Shown one piece after another: positions 1-7,359 of a stretch of 64,000 bases of DNA. Source of the DNA: Firmicutes bacterium UBA6806. GTDB lineage: Bacteria; Bacillota; Clostridia; Peptostreptococcales; Acidaminobacteraceae. Under the pieces are notes generated by a model that saw only the letters and a list, made by a program, of their open reading frames with translations, had not been told where the DNA came from and made no database searches. Each line of letters starts with the position of its first letter. Within the stretch, counting starts at the first letter, position 1. The stretch is from assembly GCA_002452745.1 (NCBI GenBank), contig DKFC01000003.1:78441-142440 (forward strand), given 5' to 3'. A program made the position numbers and the translations under genes.

Positions 1-344
1 TTGATGTTCAAGGCATCTATAGAGACAGCCGCTGCATTTGCAGAACCCACCAGTGTCTTAATGATAATGATGTTGCCTGCGTTGTCAACAGATACCACTG
101 AGTTTCGATAAATCTTGAGAAAGCGATCATTGACAGCGCCCTCTTTCTCACGAATTGACGCATACTTGTATCGTCCATCCTTAGTGAGTACTTTAATCAA
201 TCTCATTTCTTTGATATCCCTTGACACAGTGGCTTGAGTCACTTGAAATCCAGATGCTCTCAGTTCACTCGCAAGTTCATCCTGAGTTTCCACATCTTTG
301 CTTTCAATGATTTCTAGAATTTTAGATTGCCTGGAATATTTCAT
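1..344 (-). CDS. argR: Arginine repressor ArgR/AhrC (C-terminus cut by window edge)
   Basis: Transcriptional regulator of arginine metabolism. About 114 residues are visible, beginning MKYSRQSKILEIIE. The N-terminal winged helix (residues 1-70) contains the family's recognition region FQVTQATVSRDIKEM. The C-terminal arginine-binding oligomerisation domain starts near residue 80 and runs off the window at base 1. The ATG at 344 is preceded by GGGAGG. It lies downstream of the tlyA/chromate transporter genes and has its own promoter at 438-466, separated from them by a terminator at about 488-515. An arginine regulator next to isoprenoid genes is the usual Firmicute order (dxs-tlyA-argR-recN); recN would be expected to the left, outside the window. 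Confidence 0.95.
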   Translation of the reverse strand, partial: MKYSRQSKILEIIESKDVETQDELASELRASGFQVTQATVSRDIKEMRLIKVLTKDGRYKYASIREKEGAVNDRFLKIYRNSVVSVDNAGNIIIIKTLVGSANAAAVSIDALNI

Positions 345-437
345 ACTGCCTCCCCATGATTCCCCAAGCTGTCCGTATTATGCGCACAAACTGCTTGAGA
401 ATTATATTTCTACCGCTTCAATTCATATAACATTCTT

Positions 438-466
438 ATTATATTACAAAAATATTCTTTAGTAAA
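438..466 (-). promoter_or_regulatory. Sigma-A promoter of argR
   Basis: On the minus strand TTTACT (461-466) and TATAAT (438-443) are separated by exactly 17 bp, about 94 bp upstream of the argR ATG. The perfect -10 and spacing make it a credible vegetative promoter that lets argR be transcribed independently of the upstream operon. Confidence 0.7.
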
Positions 467-487
467 ATAGAACCCAGAGAATGATGT

Positions 488-515
488 TAAAAACAGCGGC
501 AAAGGCATGCGCTGT
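488..515 (-). terminator. Intrinsic terminator after the chromate transporter pair
   Basis: Minus strand reads ACAGCG, a loop, CGCTGT, then TTTTT. The 6-bp GC-rich stem followed at once by a T-run lies 11 bp past the chrA stop codon at 526, where an end to the dxs-tlyA-chrA transcript would be expected. Confidence 0.65.
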
Positions 516-525
516 CTGAGTGAGA

Positions 526-1089
526 TTACCATATGAATACCCCTAGCACACCAGCTAGAGCAATGTATACAATTGGATGTTTCTTGTATCTGTGTATCAA
601 CCATAAAAAGACGCTAAATAAGGCAACTGCTTTTAAATCAAGCCCATTTAGCAAGTTGTCAAGTGTGCCTTGCTCTTCATAGAGAGACACTAGGCTCACC
701 TGAAAAATTGCCGTTATCAAGAGGCCTATGACAGCAGCTTTCAATCCCACCATAGTGGCCTTGACAACTGGTTCATCGTTAAAGTGCTTTAAAAATCTCG
801 CAACAATCAGTGCCATGAAAAACGCCGGCAAAATCACTGCAATTGATGACAAAAGTGCTCCAAATACCCCAGATTTCTGAAAACCTATAAAAGTCGCCAT
901 ATTTATGGCTATAGGCCCAGGTGTTGACTGGGCAATTGCAATTAGGTTTGCAAACTGAGCATTTGTAAGCCATTGATTTGAAATGGCAACATCCCTTAAG
1001 AGCGGAATCATGGCAAGACCGCCTCCATAAGTAAAAGCGCCTATCTTGAAGAATTCCCAAAGTAATTGTCCCATCATGTCGAGATTCAT
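526..1089 (-). CDS. Chromate transporter family protein, second half-size subunit
   Basis: A 187-residue membrane protein of the CHR (chromate ion transporter) family, half-length type. The N-terminal motif FKIGAFTYGGGLAMIPLL and the downstream AQSTPGPIAINMATFIG segment are family signatures; about five to six hydrophobic helices follow. The start ATG overlaps the stop of the gene before it (ATGA), so the two halves are translationally coupled and probably form a heterodimer. Actual substrate is unknown: family members have been linked to chromate or sulfate-like anions, but many have no tested function. It interrupts the usual tlyA-argR neighbourhood. Confidence 0.88.
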   Translation of the reverse strand: MNLDMMGQLLWEFFKIGAFTYGGGLAMIPLLRDVAISNQWLTNAQFANLIAIAQSTPGPIAINMATFIGFQKSGVFGALLSSIAVILPAFFMALIVARFLKHFNDEPVVKATMVGLKAAVIGLLITAIFQVSLVSLYEEQGTLDNLLNGLDLKAVALFSVFLWLIHRYKKHPIVYIALAGVLGVFIW

Positions 1090-1634
1090 GACTTCACCTG
1101 CCCTCTGTAATAAAATGCGCCGAACACACCTGCTGCCACTATTACCAGAATTGGAGACCCATCAAAGAACATGACAAATAAAAATCCCAAAGCAGCAATA
1201 ATCAGTGCTACCCAATCCTTGATAGAAGCCTTAATCATTCGCACCATTGAAAGACATAGAAGAGCTAACACGGCAATGCGTATTCCCCTAAATGCCTTCT
1301 GCACAACCTCAAGGTTTTCCACTTGTGTGAACACGGCTGTAATGCCCATAATAATCAGAATTGACGGCGTGATAACGCCAAGGACACAGACGATTGCCCC
1401 CATTACACCTGCAAGCCTGTAGCCCACAAAAACAGCTGTATTGGATGCGATTACCCCAGGAAGTGATTGTGCGATGGAGTAGCACTCCAAGATTTCCTCC
1501 ATGTCCATCCATTGCTTGTCTTGAACCACTTCACGCTCTATAATGGGCAACATGGCATAGCCACCGCCAATTGTGAGCAGTCCCACTTTAAAAAAGGCTA
1601 CATACATCTGTAGCCATTTTGGATACGTTTTCAT
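1086..1634 (-). CDS. Chromate transporter family protein, first half-size subunit
   Basis: A 182-residue CHR-family half transporter, paralogous to the following gene. It shows the equivalent signatures FKVGLLTIGGGYAMLPII near residue 15 and AQSLPGVIASNTAVFVG near residue 54, with several membrane helices after them. ATG at 1634 has RBS GGGAG. A gap of 52 bp separates it from tlyA upstream, so it is probably cotranscribed with the isoprenoid genes or has a weak internal promoter. Split ChrA pairs are known in Firmicutes; function as a chromate efflux pump is inference from family only. Confidence 0.88.
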   Translation of the reverse strand: MKTYPKWLQMYVAFFKVGLLTIGGGYAMLPIIEREVVQDKQWMDMEEILECYSIAQSLPGVIASNTAVFVGYRLAGVMGAIVCVLGVITPSILIIMGITAVFTQVENLEVVQKAFRGIRIAVLALLCLSMVRMIKASIKDWVALIIAALGFLFVMFFDGSPILVIVAAGVFGAFYYRGQVKS

Positions 1635-1686
1635 TTTCTCTCCCTACAAATTCAAATATACTTAGCCAACCTTTGCCACTAAACCT

Positions 1687-2496
1687 TTAATCTGCAATCA
1701 AAGACGCATGCGCTTCGGCAATTAGCTTATCCACATCAAATGAAAACTCATTTTCTGGTTGAGCGGTTCTCGTTGCATAAGCCAAAAATTCTATATTCCC
1801 CTTTGGCCCTTTAATTGGCGAAAATGTCACTGCCTCAACCTTGAGAAAATTGCCTCTGCAAAACTCCAGCAAGGTATCAACGACCTTCGCATGCACTTTT
1901 GAATCCCTTACAACACCGCTCTTTTTAACCGCTTCTCTTCCCGCTTCAAACTGAGGCTTAATGAGAAAGACAATTTTAGCACCTTCCTTCATAAGCGATA
2001 CAGCAACAGGCAACACCAGTTTAAGGGATATAAAAGAAACATCCACACTTACAAAATCCAGTTCTGTTTTAACTGTCTCCATGGTCAAATACCGGACGTT
2101 TGTACGCTCCATGTTCACCACCCGTGGATCGTTTCTGAGCTTCCAATCCAGTTGCCCATACCCTACATCCACCGAAAACACCTTCGTTGCACCGTTCTGG
2201 AGCATACAATCCGTAAAGCCGCCTGTGGAGGCACCAATATCCATACAAATTTTTTCGCCTAAATCTATTCCATAGAGTTTAATGGCCTTATCTAATTTAA
2301 GCCCTCCTCTGCTGACAAAGGGGAGGATGTTCTCACGCACTTCAATTTGAGATTCCAAATCCACTTGGGTGCCAGGTTTGTCTAACTTCTGTCCATCCAC
2401 ATAGACGACACCTGCCATGATAATGCGCTTTGCCTTTTCTCTCGACTCAGCAAGCTGCTTTTCAGTTAGCAACACATCTAATCTCTCTTTAGCCAT
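1687..2496 (-). CDS. tlyA: TlyA-family rRNA 2'-O-methyltransferase / hemolysin-like protein
   Basis: 269 residues. The N-terminal S4 RNA-binding domain (1-65) begins MAKERLDVLLTEK. The FtsJ-like SAM-dependent methyltransferase domain follows, with the SAM motif MDIGASTGGFTDCML near residue 85 and a catalytic K-D-K-E-like set of FtsJ type. TlyA of mycobacteria methylates 16S and 23S rRNA; the clostridial homologue is assumed to be an rRNA methyltransferase, while the hemolysin label is historical. Its start overlaps the dxs stop by 8 bp, and RBS GAGAGG precedes ATG. A nadK gene often follows tlyA in related genomes; here the chromate transporter pair does. Confidence 0.92.
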   Translation of the reverse strand: MAKERLDVLLTEKQLAESREKAKRIIMAGVVYVDGQKLDKPGTQVDLESQIEVRENILPFVSRGGLKLDKAIKLYGIDLGEKICMDIGASTGGFTDCMLQNGATKVFSVDVGYGQLDWKLRNDPRVVNMERTNVRYLTMETVKTELDFVSVDVSFISLKLVLPVAVSLMKEGAKIVFLIKPQFEAGREAVKKSGVVRDSKVHAKVVDTLLEFCRGNFLKVEAVTFSPIKGPKGNIEFLAYATRTAQPENEFSFDVDKLIAEAHASLIAD

Positions 2497-4354
2497 TGAT
2501 TACCTCTCTTATTCTCTCCAAAACGCCCTCTGTATCCAACTTATAAACCCGGAGTAAATCCTCAATATTGCCATGAGGAATGAATTCATCTTCGATTCCA
2601 AGTTTATAAAATTTAAAGTCACTTAAATCGGAATCCGTCAGAAGACCTGATATTACTTTATCTCCGAACCCACCTGATATCGTGTGATCTTCCAGTGTAA
2701 ATACAACTTTAGCACCTTTTAGGAGACGCTTGAGGGTTTCAGTGTCCAGCGGTTTAATCTGCGATACGTTAATGACCTTCATCGGCACGACCTCCGCACA
2801 CTCTATGGCTGTCTTCACCATCTTACCAGTGGTGATAACGGCCACTTCACCACCCTCTTTCAAGAGCTTCGGTCCAAAGTCAAATCCCTCTTTTTCAAAG
2901 TTAGACGGTTCTGACAACTGATAAGCATTTCCCCTTGGATATCGAATGGCTATAGGTCCGTCCCAATAGTTCATGGCGTAGACCATCATCTGCTCAAGCT
3001 CCAATTGATCTTTTGGAGATAAAATTTTCATGTTGGGCATGTGAGACAGGTAACTTATATCAAACACGCCATGATGGGTTTCGCCGTCATTTCCAACAAG
3101 CCCTGCACGGTCTATGCAAAAGACAACTGGTGCTTTTTGTAGACAGACATCATGTAAAATTTGGTCATACGCCCTCTGCAAGAAAGTCGAATAAATAGCT
3201 ACAAATGGTTTGATGCCCTCCAAGGCCATCCCTGCAGCCATGGTGACAGCATGTTGTTCAGCAATAGCCACATCAAACAGCCTATCCCTGAATTTTTGAG
3301 CGTACTCACTGAGGCCAGTGCCATCTATCATAGCCGCAGTAATCGCCACAACTTTTGGGTTCTGAGTGGCCAATCGAATCATCTGGTCGCCAAAGACCTT
3401 GGAAAAATCGTGCTTTACTTTGCTTTCTATGCACTTGTTTGGGTCAAATGTCCCAACACCATGATATTTATTAGGGTCTTTTTCTGAATGAACATATCCC
3501 TTTCCCTTTTGAGTCAACACGTGAATGAGCACTGGCCCCTTTACGTGTTTTATCATCTGAAAAGTCTCTATGAGTTCTTTTAAATCATGACCATTTACAG
3601 GCCCGATGTAGGTCAGTCCAATTTCTTCAAAGAAGAGACCGCCATCGACTACAAAATACTTCAAGCTGTCTTTGAGCTTTCCAATGAAATCGATCATATT
3701 GCCGCCAATACTTGGAATTTTCGAAAGCGTCGCCTTCGTATCCGTTTTGACTTTTGAGTATGTCTCAGTCGTTCTGAGTTTCCCAAGTGCTTTTGATAAG
3801 CCGCCTACGTTTTCAGAAATAGACATTTCATTGTCGTTTAATACCACTTTAACATTGGTCTTCGCATGTCCCAAGTAGTTAAGAGCCTCTAGAGCCATGC
3901 CTCCCGTCAGTGCACCATCACCTATAACTGAGATGACATCAAAGTTCTCGCCCTTTATATCCCTCGCCTTGGCAATACCCACCCCTGCGGAGATAGATGT
4001 ACTGCTGTGCCCTGCTTCAAAGATGTCATGAATAGATTCTTTTCGCTTCAAAAAACCACTGAGTCCATCATATTGTCTCAGTGTATCAAAATTTTCTTTT
4101 CTGCCGGTGATCACTTTATGAACATAGGCCTGATGCCCCACATCCCAGATGATTTTATCGTTTGGGCTGTCAAACACATAATGCAGAGCAGTTGTCAATT
4201 CAACAACTCCCAAATTTGATGACAAATGTCCCCCTGTCTTTGAAATATTCTCAATGAGAAATGCTCTTATTTCATGACAGAGCACCACCATTTCGTCAAA
4301 CGAAAGTTGTTTAAGCGCCTCTGGTGAATTGACCTTGTCCAAAATTTTATACAT
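2489..4354 (-). CDS. dxs: 1-deoxy-D-xylulose-5-phosphate synthase
   Basis: First enzyme of the MEP isoprenoid pathway. It condenses pyruvate and glyceraldehyde-3-phosphate using thiamine diphosphate. 621 residues from the ATG at 4354 (MYKILDKVNSPEAL), chosen because AGAGGT lies just upstream; an upstream in-frame ATG at 4438 would add 28 residues inside oapA. The TPP-binding motif GDGALTGGMALEALN lies near residue 152. The pyrimidine/transketolase domain with DRAGLVGNDGETHHG and a C-terminal transketolase domain follow. Only 1 bp separates it from the oapA stop codon, so OLE RNA, oapA and dxs are on one transcript. Confidence 0.97.
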   Translation of the reverse strand: MYKILDKVNSPEALKQLSFDEMVVLCHEIRAFLIENISKTGGHLSSNLGVVELTTALHYVFDSPNDKIIWDVGHQAYVHKVITGRKENFDTLRQYDGLSGFLKRKESIHDIFEAGHSSTSISAGVGIAKARDIKGENFDVISVIGDGALTGGMALEALNYLGHAKTNVKVVLNDNEMSISENVGGLSKALGKLRTTETYSKVKTDTKATLSKIPSIGGNMIDFIGKLKDSLKYFVVDGGLFFEEIGLTYIGPVNGHDLKELIETFQMIKHVKGPVLIHVLTQKGKGYVHSEKDPNKYHGVGTFDPNKCIESKVKHDFSKVFGDQMIRLATQNPKVVAITAAMIDGTGLSEYAQKFRDRLFDVAIAEQHAVTMAAGMALEGIKPFVAIYSTFLQRAYDQILHDVCLQKAPVVFCIDRAGLVGNDGETHHGVFDISYLSHMPNMKILSPKDQLELEQMMVYAMNYWDGPIAIRYPRGNAYQLSEPSNFEKEGFDFGPKLLKEGGEVAVITTGKMVKTAIECAEVVPMKVINVSQIKPLDTETLKRLLKGAKVVFTLEDHTISGGFGDKVISGLLTDSDLSDFKFYKLGIEDEFIPHGNIEDLLRVYKLDTEGVLERIREVING

Positions 4355-4355
4355 T

Positions 4356-4940
4356 TTAATTACCTCTTCCTTGAATAATCCCTCGATATGTTTCCAGTGA
4401 GAAGACACTCTTCGCAAAGTAGATGACTTTACCTGCAAGGTTTACGACATCCTTTGCCCTGCTGATGGCAATTTCCTTGCCAATGGCCTTTCCGCCAACT
4501 GTCAAAGCAGCCACTATGCCACTGATACCAATAGAGAGATAGGCGGTGTACGCTTCTGGAATTTGGTATTGATCAATTGCACCTATGATGATACCAATAG
4601 TCGTACCGCTGATAATTCCGGCGATATCGCCGATGACGTCATTGCAAAAGTTGGACACCATAGATGCATTTTTAATCAGCATAATTGAGTACTTCGCACT
4701 CTTGACCTTAGCTGAGGCCATTGCGTGAAAGGGCTTCTCATCTGCCGCGGTCACGGATATGCCAATTGCATCAAAGCAGATGCCAATAAAAATAATACAT
4801 AACAGCATCAAAAACGCTGAAAAGACATTTACATGTCTCAGCAATGCTTCCGATACAATCGAAAAAATTACTGCAAGTGTAAACGTCATTATAAAAGTTC
4901 TAAATATCCATTTGTAATTGATTTTTCTATTTGCTTTCAA
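4356..4940 (-). CDS. oapA: OLE-associated membrane protein OapA
   Basis: About 194 residues with four predicted membrane helices (roughly 12-32, 39-60, 100-121, 130-152) and basic loops. It resembles the DUF21/CNNM-like proteins often annotated as CorB-type magnesium transporters. Its identity rests on position: directly after the OLE RNA and 1 bp before dxs, as in Bacillus halodurans, where OapA binds OLE RNA and anchors it to the membrane. An ATG-initiated reading frame begins at 5033, but this would overlap RNA-structure bases at 4987-4992. A TTG at 4940 preceded by GGGGGA (MKANRKINYKWIF as translated) gives a protein starting just before the first helix and is preferred. The start is inference; the family is fairly sure. 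Confidence 0.87.
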   Translation of the reverse strand: MKANRKINYKWIFRTFIMTFTLAVIFSIVSEALLRHVNVFSAFLMLLCIIFIGICFDAIGISVTAADEKPFHAMASAKVKSAKYSIMLIKNASMVSNFCNDVIGDIAGIISGTTIGIIIGAIDQYQIPEAYTAYLSIGISGIVAALTVGGKAIGKEIAISRAKDVVNLAGKVIYFAKSVFSLETYRGIIQGRGN

Positions 4941-4984
4941 ATTTTCCCCCGACTCTTCACTATTTTCATGAATTCTCGCCTTTT

Positions 4985-5605
4985 TAGGGGCTGTAAAATG
5001 CGCACTCTCTATTGGACATGCGCATGGATGCATTTATGAATAAACTTAGAGGCAATCAACAAGGTTAATTCTGCGGCTTAGGTCTAGTAGGATTTCCCAT
5101 AGGCTTACTGTTATGTCGCCAAAACAGCGGTTTCCCTTTAAATGCCTATTCATAGTGTCTCCAGCTATGAGACTAGACTACCACTTAGTCCACACTCCAA
5201 TCCCTTATTGATCTTGTTACAACAGTCTAGGGGATTTCCCCGACAGGCAAACTAATTCCTAGCCTCTTTTGCAACACCGGTTTTGATTAGCAATGATGCC
5301 CCTCTATTGGCCAATAGAAGAACACCTGAACTACCGTCCACCGCCATCACTCAAGGCAGGCTACTCTACACATAACCTTTCGACCAAATGTAGGTTTAAT
5401 CTTGCACATGGCAAGTCTCCACAGATTGAGGGTCATTTTCTGCATGCCATTGCAGAATGCCCCCATTATCCTTACTCCCAGCACCAACCCGAAACTGGGC
5501 GTTTCAAGCAAGAACCAGGAACTTCATCGATGTGCCCTTTAGCGGATTTTTAGCCCCGCCTTCAGAATTAGAAGCTCTGACTAGAATACTGCGCCTCCAA
5601 GTCAA
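4985..5605 (-). ncRNA. ole: OLE RNA (Ornate, Large, Extremophilic)
   Basis: A stretch of about 600 nt without a credible gene between a divergent PAP2 gene and oapA, in the conserved ispA-OLE-oapA-dxs neighbourhood. Length matches the known size of about 610 nt. Hairpins seen on the minus strand: TCTATTGG/CCAATAGA (5303-5318), TTCTGCA/TGCAGAA (5438-5457), CTTGC/GCAAG (5401-5415), GGGGAAATCCCC near 5231, and GTCTC/GAGAC near 5170. A long-range pairing GGGGCT (5552-5557) with AGCCCC (4987-4992) could close the whole element. OLE RNA forms a ribonucleoprotein at the membrane with OapA and is linked to ethanol, cold and magnesium stress. Ends are approximate. Short open frames inside it on either strand lack RBSs and are not genes. 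Confidence 0.9.
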
Positions 5606-5619
5606 ACTCTATTTTAAAA

Positions 5620-6066
5620 CTAGGAAATAACTAAATTGGCTATAATAACGCCTAAAACAGCACCTACAGCCACCTCAGTCGGCTTATGGCCGACCAGTTC
5701 TTTCAAGCGTTCTTCCTGTAGATGCTTGAATTCGTATAAATCCTTGATGATGTCATTTAAAAGTTTGGCTTGTTTTCCAACAGAACGCCGCACACCAGAA
5801 GCATCATACATCACAATGAAAGACATAATCAGTGCCAGTGCATACAACGGTGTGTCAAATCCCATAGTCAGACCGATGGAAGTTGAAGCCGCCATAATTG
5901 TAGACGTATGCGAACTCGGCATGCCACCAGAGCCGTGAAATCTCTCAAATTTAAACTCTCGCTCCAATAATAATGTAATCAGCACCTTTAAGGTTTGTGC
6001 CACCAACCAAGCCAGAACAGAGGCAAACAGCACTTTGTTCTGAGTCATTTGATATAACGAGTTCAT
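5620..6066 (-). CDS. Divergent PAP2 family membrane protein (DUF212)
   Basis: 148 residues, like YuiD of Bacillus and related plant and cyanobacterial proteins. It carries the degenerate phosphatidic acid phosphatase motif HGSGGMPSSHTS (residues 44-55) and a second conserved segment MYDASGVRRSVGKQA near residue 85, between about four hydrophobic segments. The natural substrate of DUF212 proteins is unknown; a lipid or prenyl phosphate is plausible from the PAP2 fold and the position after ispA. ATG at 6066 is preceded by AGGTGG. It lies 93 bp downstream of ispA and directly upstream of OLE RNA, so it is inserted into the classic ispA-OLE arrangement. Confidence 0.88.
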   Translation of the reverse strand: MNSLYQMTQNKVLFASVLAWLVAQTLKVLITLLLEREFKFERFHGSGGMPSSHTSTIMAASTSIGLTMGFDTPLYALALIMSFIVMYDASGVRRSVGKQAKLLNDIIKDLYEFKHLQEERLKELVGHKPTEVAVGAVLGVIIANLVIS

Positions 6067-6159
6067 TTCCCACCTATTTCCTATTTTATGGTTTAACTCT
6101 CTCTAAAGATCATAGGAGTTATTTGTATTATTTATATTTAAATTATAACATTAAATGCT

Positions 6160-7038
6160 CTAATAGTCTCTATTTGCTAAAAATCTAACCGTTTCCAGCA
6201 AAAATTCGGACTTGATATCCAACGATTTGATACCCGTTACAATTTGATGTTCTAATTTTCGAATTCTATGTTGTGTTTCATCCAGTCCAAGGAGCATTGG
6301 ATAAGTCATTTTATCGTTCTTAATGTCCATTTGAGTACGCTTTCCCAACTTTTCAACACTTCCAATAATGTCGAGGAGGTCGTCCACCACTTGAAACAAA
6401 AGTCCCATGTCTTCTGCCACACGTTCCACAATCTCCAATTGCGACTGCGAGGCACCGCCTAAAGTCGCACCACTTACCATAGCTGCCTTTATGAGCTTTC
6501 CCGTCTTGTGTTTGTTGATAAAGTCAAGCGTCTTTACATCCATCTCATCACTTTGATACTTGATATCCGCAACTTGTCCAAGAATCATGCCCTCTGCCCC
6601 AGATGCTTTAGAAATTTCACGCATGGCCCTCAGTCCTGTGTCTCTGTTCTCCGATTTAAGCACATTTTCAAGCATGATTTCAAAGGCCTTATTCAGAAGC
6701 CCGTCACCAGCCAAAACGGCCATATCATATCCGAAAACCACATGATTGGTTGGCTTGCCCCGTCTGAGGTCATCATCGTCCATACAGGGTAAATCGTCGT
6801 GGATCAGTGAGTACGTGTGAATCATCTCTATGCCCGCAGCAAAGTCGATTGCATCATCAAAGTTTCCGCCAAACGCCTCGCACATCTCAAGCAATAAAAG
6901 TGGACGGATTCGCTTTCCACCAGCTTTCAAGCTGTAGAGCATTGCCTCATTTATCATGGACTGCGCATTTGAGCGGCTCTCAAAATAACAGTCAAGGGAA
7001 CCCTCGAATCGGTCTATTCTATCTTGATATTTGTTCAT
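6160..7038 (-). CDS. ispA: Polyprenyl (farnesyl/geranyl) diphosphate synthase
   Basis: Chain-elongating isoprenyl diphosphate synthase joining IPP to allylic diphosphates. 292 residues, normal for the IspA group. First aspartate-rich motif DDLPCMD at 81-87 followed by RRGKPTNH; second motif FQVVDDLLD near residue 220; GGKRIRP at 40-46 binds diphosphate. The two residues between the aspartates of the first motif and the operon position suggest the bacterial farnesyl type, though product length cannot be read from sequence. RBS GGGAG. It lies 9 bp downstream of xseB. Confidence 0.95.
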   Translation of the reverse strand: MNKYQDRIDRFEGSLDCYFESRSNAQSMINEAMLYSLKAGGKRIRPLLLLEMCEAFGGNFDDAIDFAAGIEMIHTYSLIHDDLPCMDDDDLRRGKPTNHVVFGYDMAVLAGDGLLNKAFEIMLENVLKSENRDTGLRAMREISKASGAEGMILGQVADIKYQSDEMDVKTLDFINKHKTGKLIKAAMVSGATLGGASQSQLEIVERVAEDMGLLFQVVDDLLDIIGSVEKLGKRTQMDIKNDKMTYPMLLGLDETQHRIRKLEHQIVTGIKSLDIKSEFLLETVRFLANRDY

Positions 7039-7047
7039 GATATCTCC

Positions 7048-7287
7048 CTAGGATTTGCGGCTCTCCATGATATCCACTTCCTTAATTGCATAATCATCTT
7101 CCAAAATCATCTTTATTCTGGTCTCTGTATCTTTAAGAAGTTCAAAACACTCTCTATAGACGCGAATACCTTCTTCAAAATGCTTTAGCATCTCTTCCAA
7201 AGTTTCATCTCCTCGTTCCAGAGTGTTTGAGATTTCATTGAGTCTGCCTATTTTTTGTTCAAATGTCTCTATTTTCTTGCCAGCCAT
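7048..7287 (-). CDS. xseB: Exodeoxyribonuclease VII small subunit
   Basis: 79 residues from the ATG at 7287 (MAGKKIETFEQKIGRL), chosen because AGGAGTG lies 6 bp upstream; an open frame continues to 7314 without an RBS. Two-helix coiled-coil subunit with the family pattern LERGDETLEEMLKHFEEG. It assembles with XseA to degrade single-stranded DNA bidirectionally into oligonucleotides. Follows xseA by 72 bp and precedes ispA by 9 bp. Confidence 0.93.
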   Translation of the reverse strand: MAGKKIETFEQKIGRLNEISNTLERGDETLEEMLKHFEEGIRVYRECFELLKDTETRIKMILEDDYAIKEVDIMESRKS

Positions 7288-7359
7288 GTTTTTCACTCCT
7301 TTACATTTTACCAAATTCGCCTTGTATTACAATCACTTTGGTATGACTTTAACGCTTTT

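Noticed and set aside
1687..2496. TlyA as a hemolysin/toxin
   Set aside because: The S4-FtsJ architecture is that of an rRNA methyltransferase; the name is historical.
4356..4940. Magnesium/cobalt transporter CorB label for the oapA product
   Set aside because: It lacks the CBS and CorC domains of real CorB/CNNM transporters; position beside OLE RNA identifies it as OapA.
4941..5033. ATG at 5033 as the start of OapA
   Set aside because: It has no RBS at good spacing, encodes a cysteine-rich tail unlike the rest of the protein, and overlaps OLE pairing bases. The TTG at 4940 is better supported, though not proven.
5293..5553. Plus-strand open frame of 86 codons in the region between oapA and the PAP2 gene
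   Set aside because: No RBS, no homology, and it lies antisense to the structured OLE RNA; open frames here are chance.
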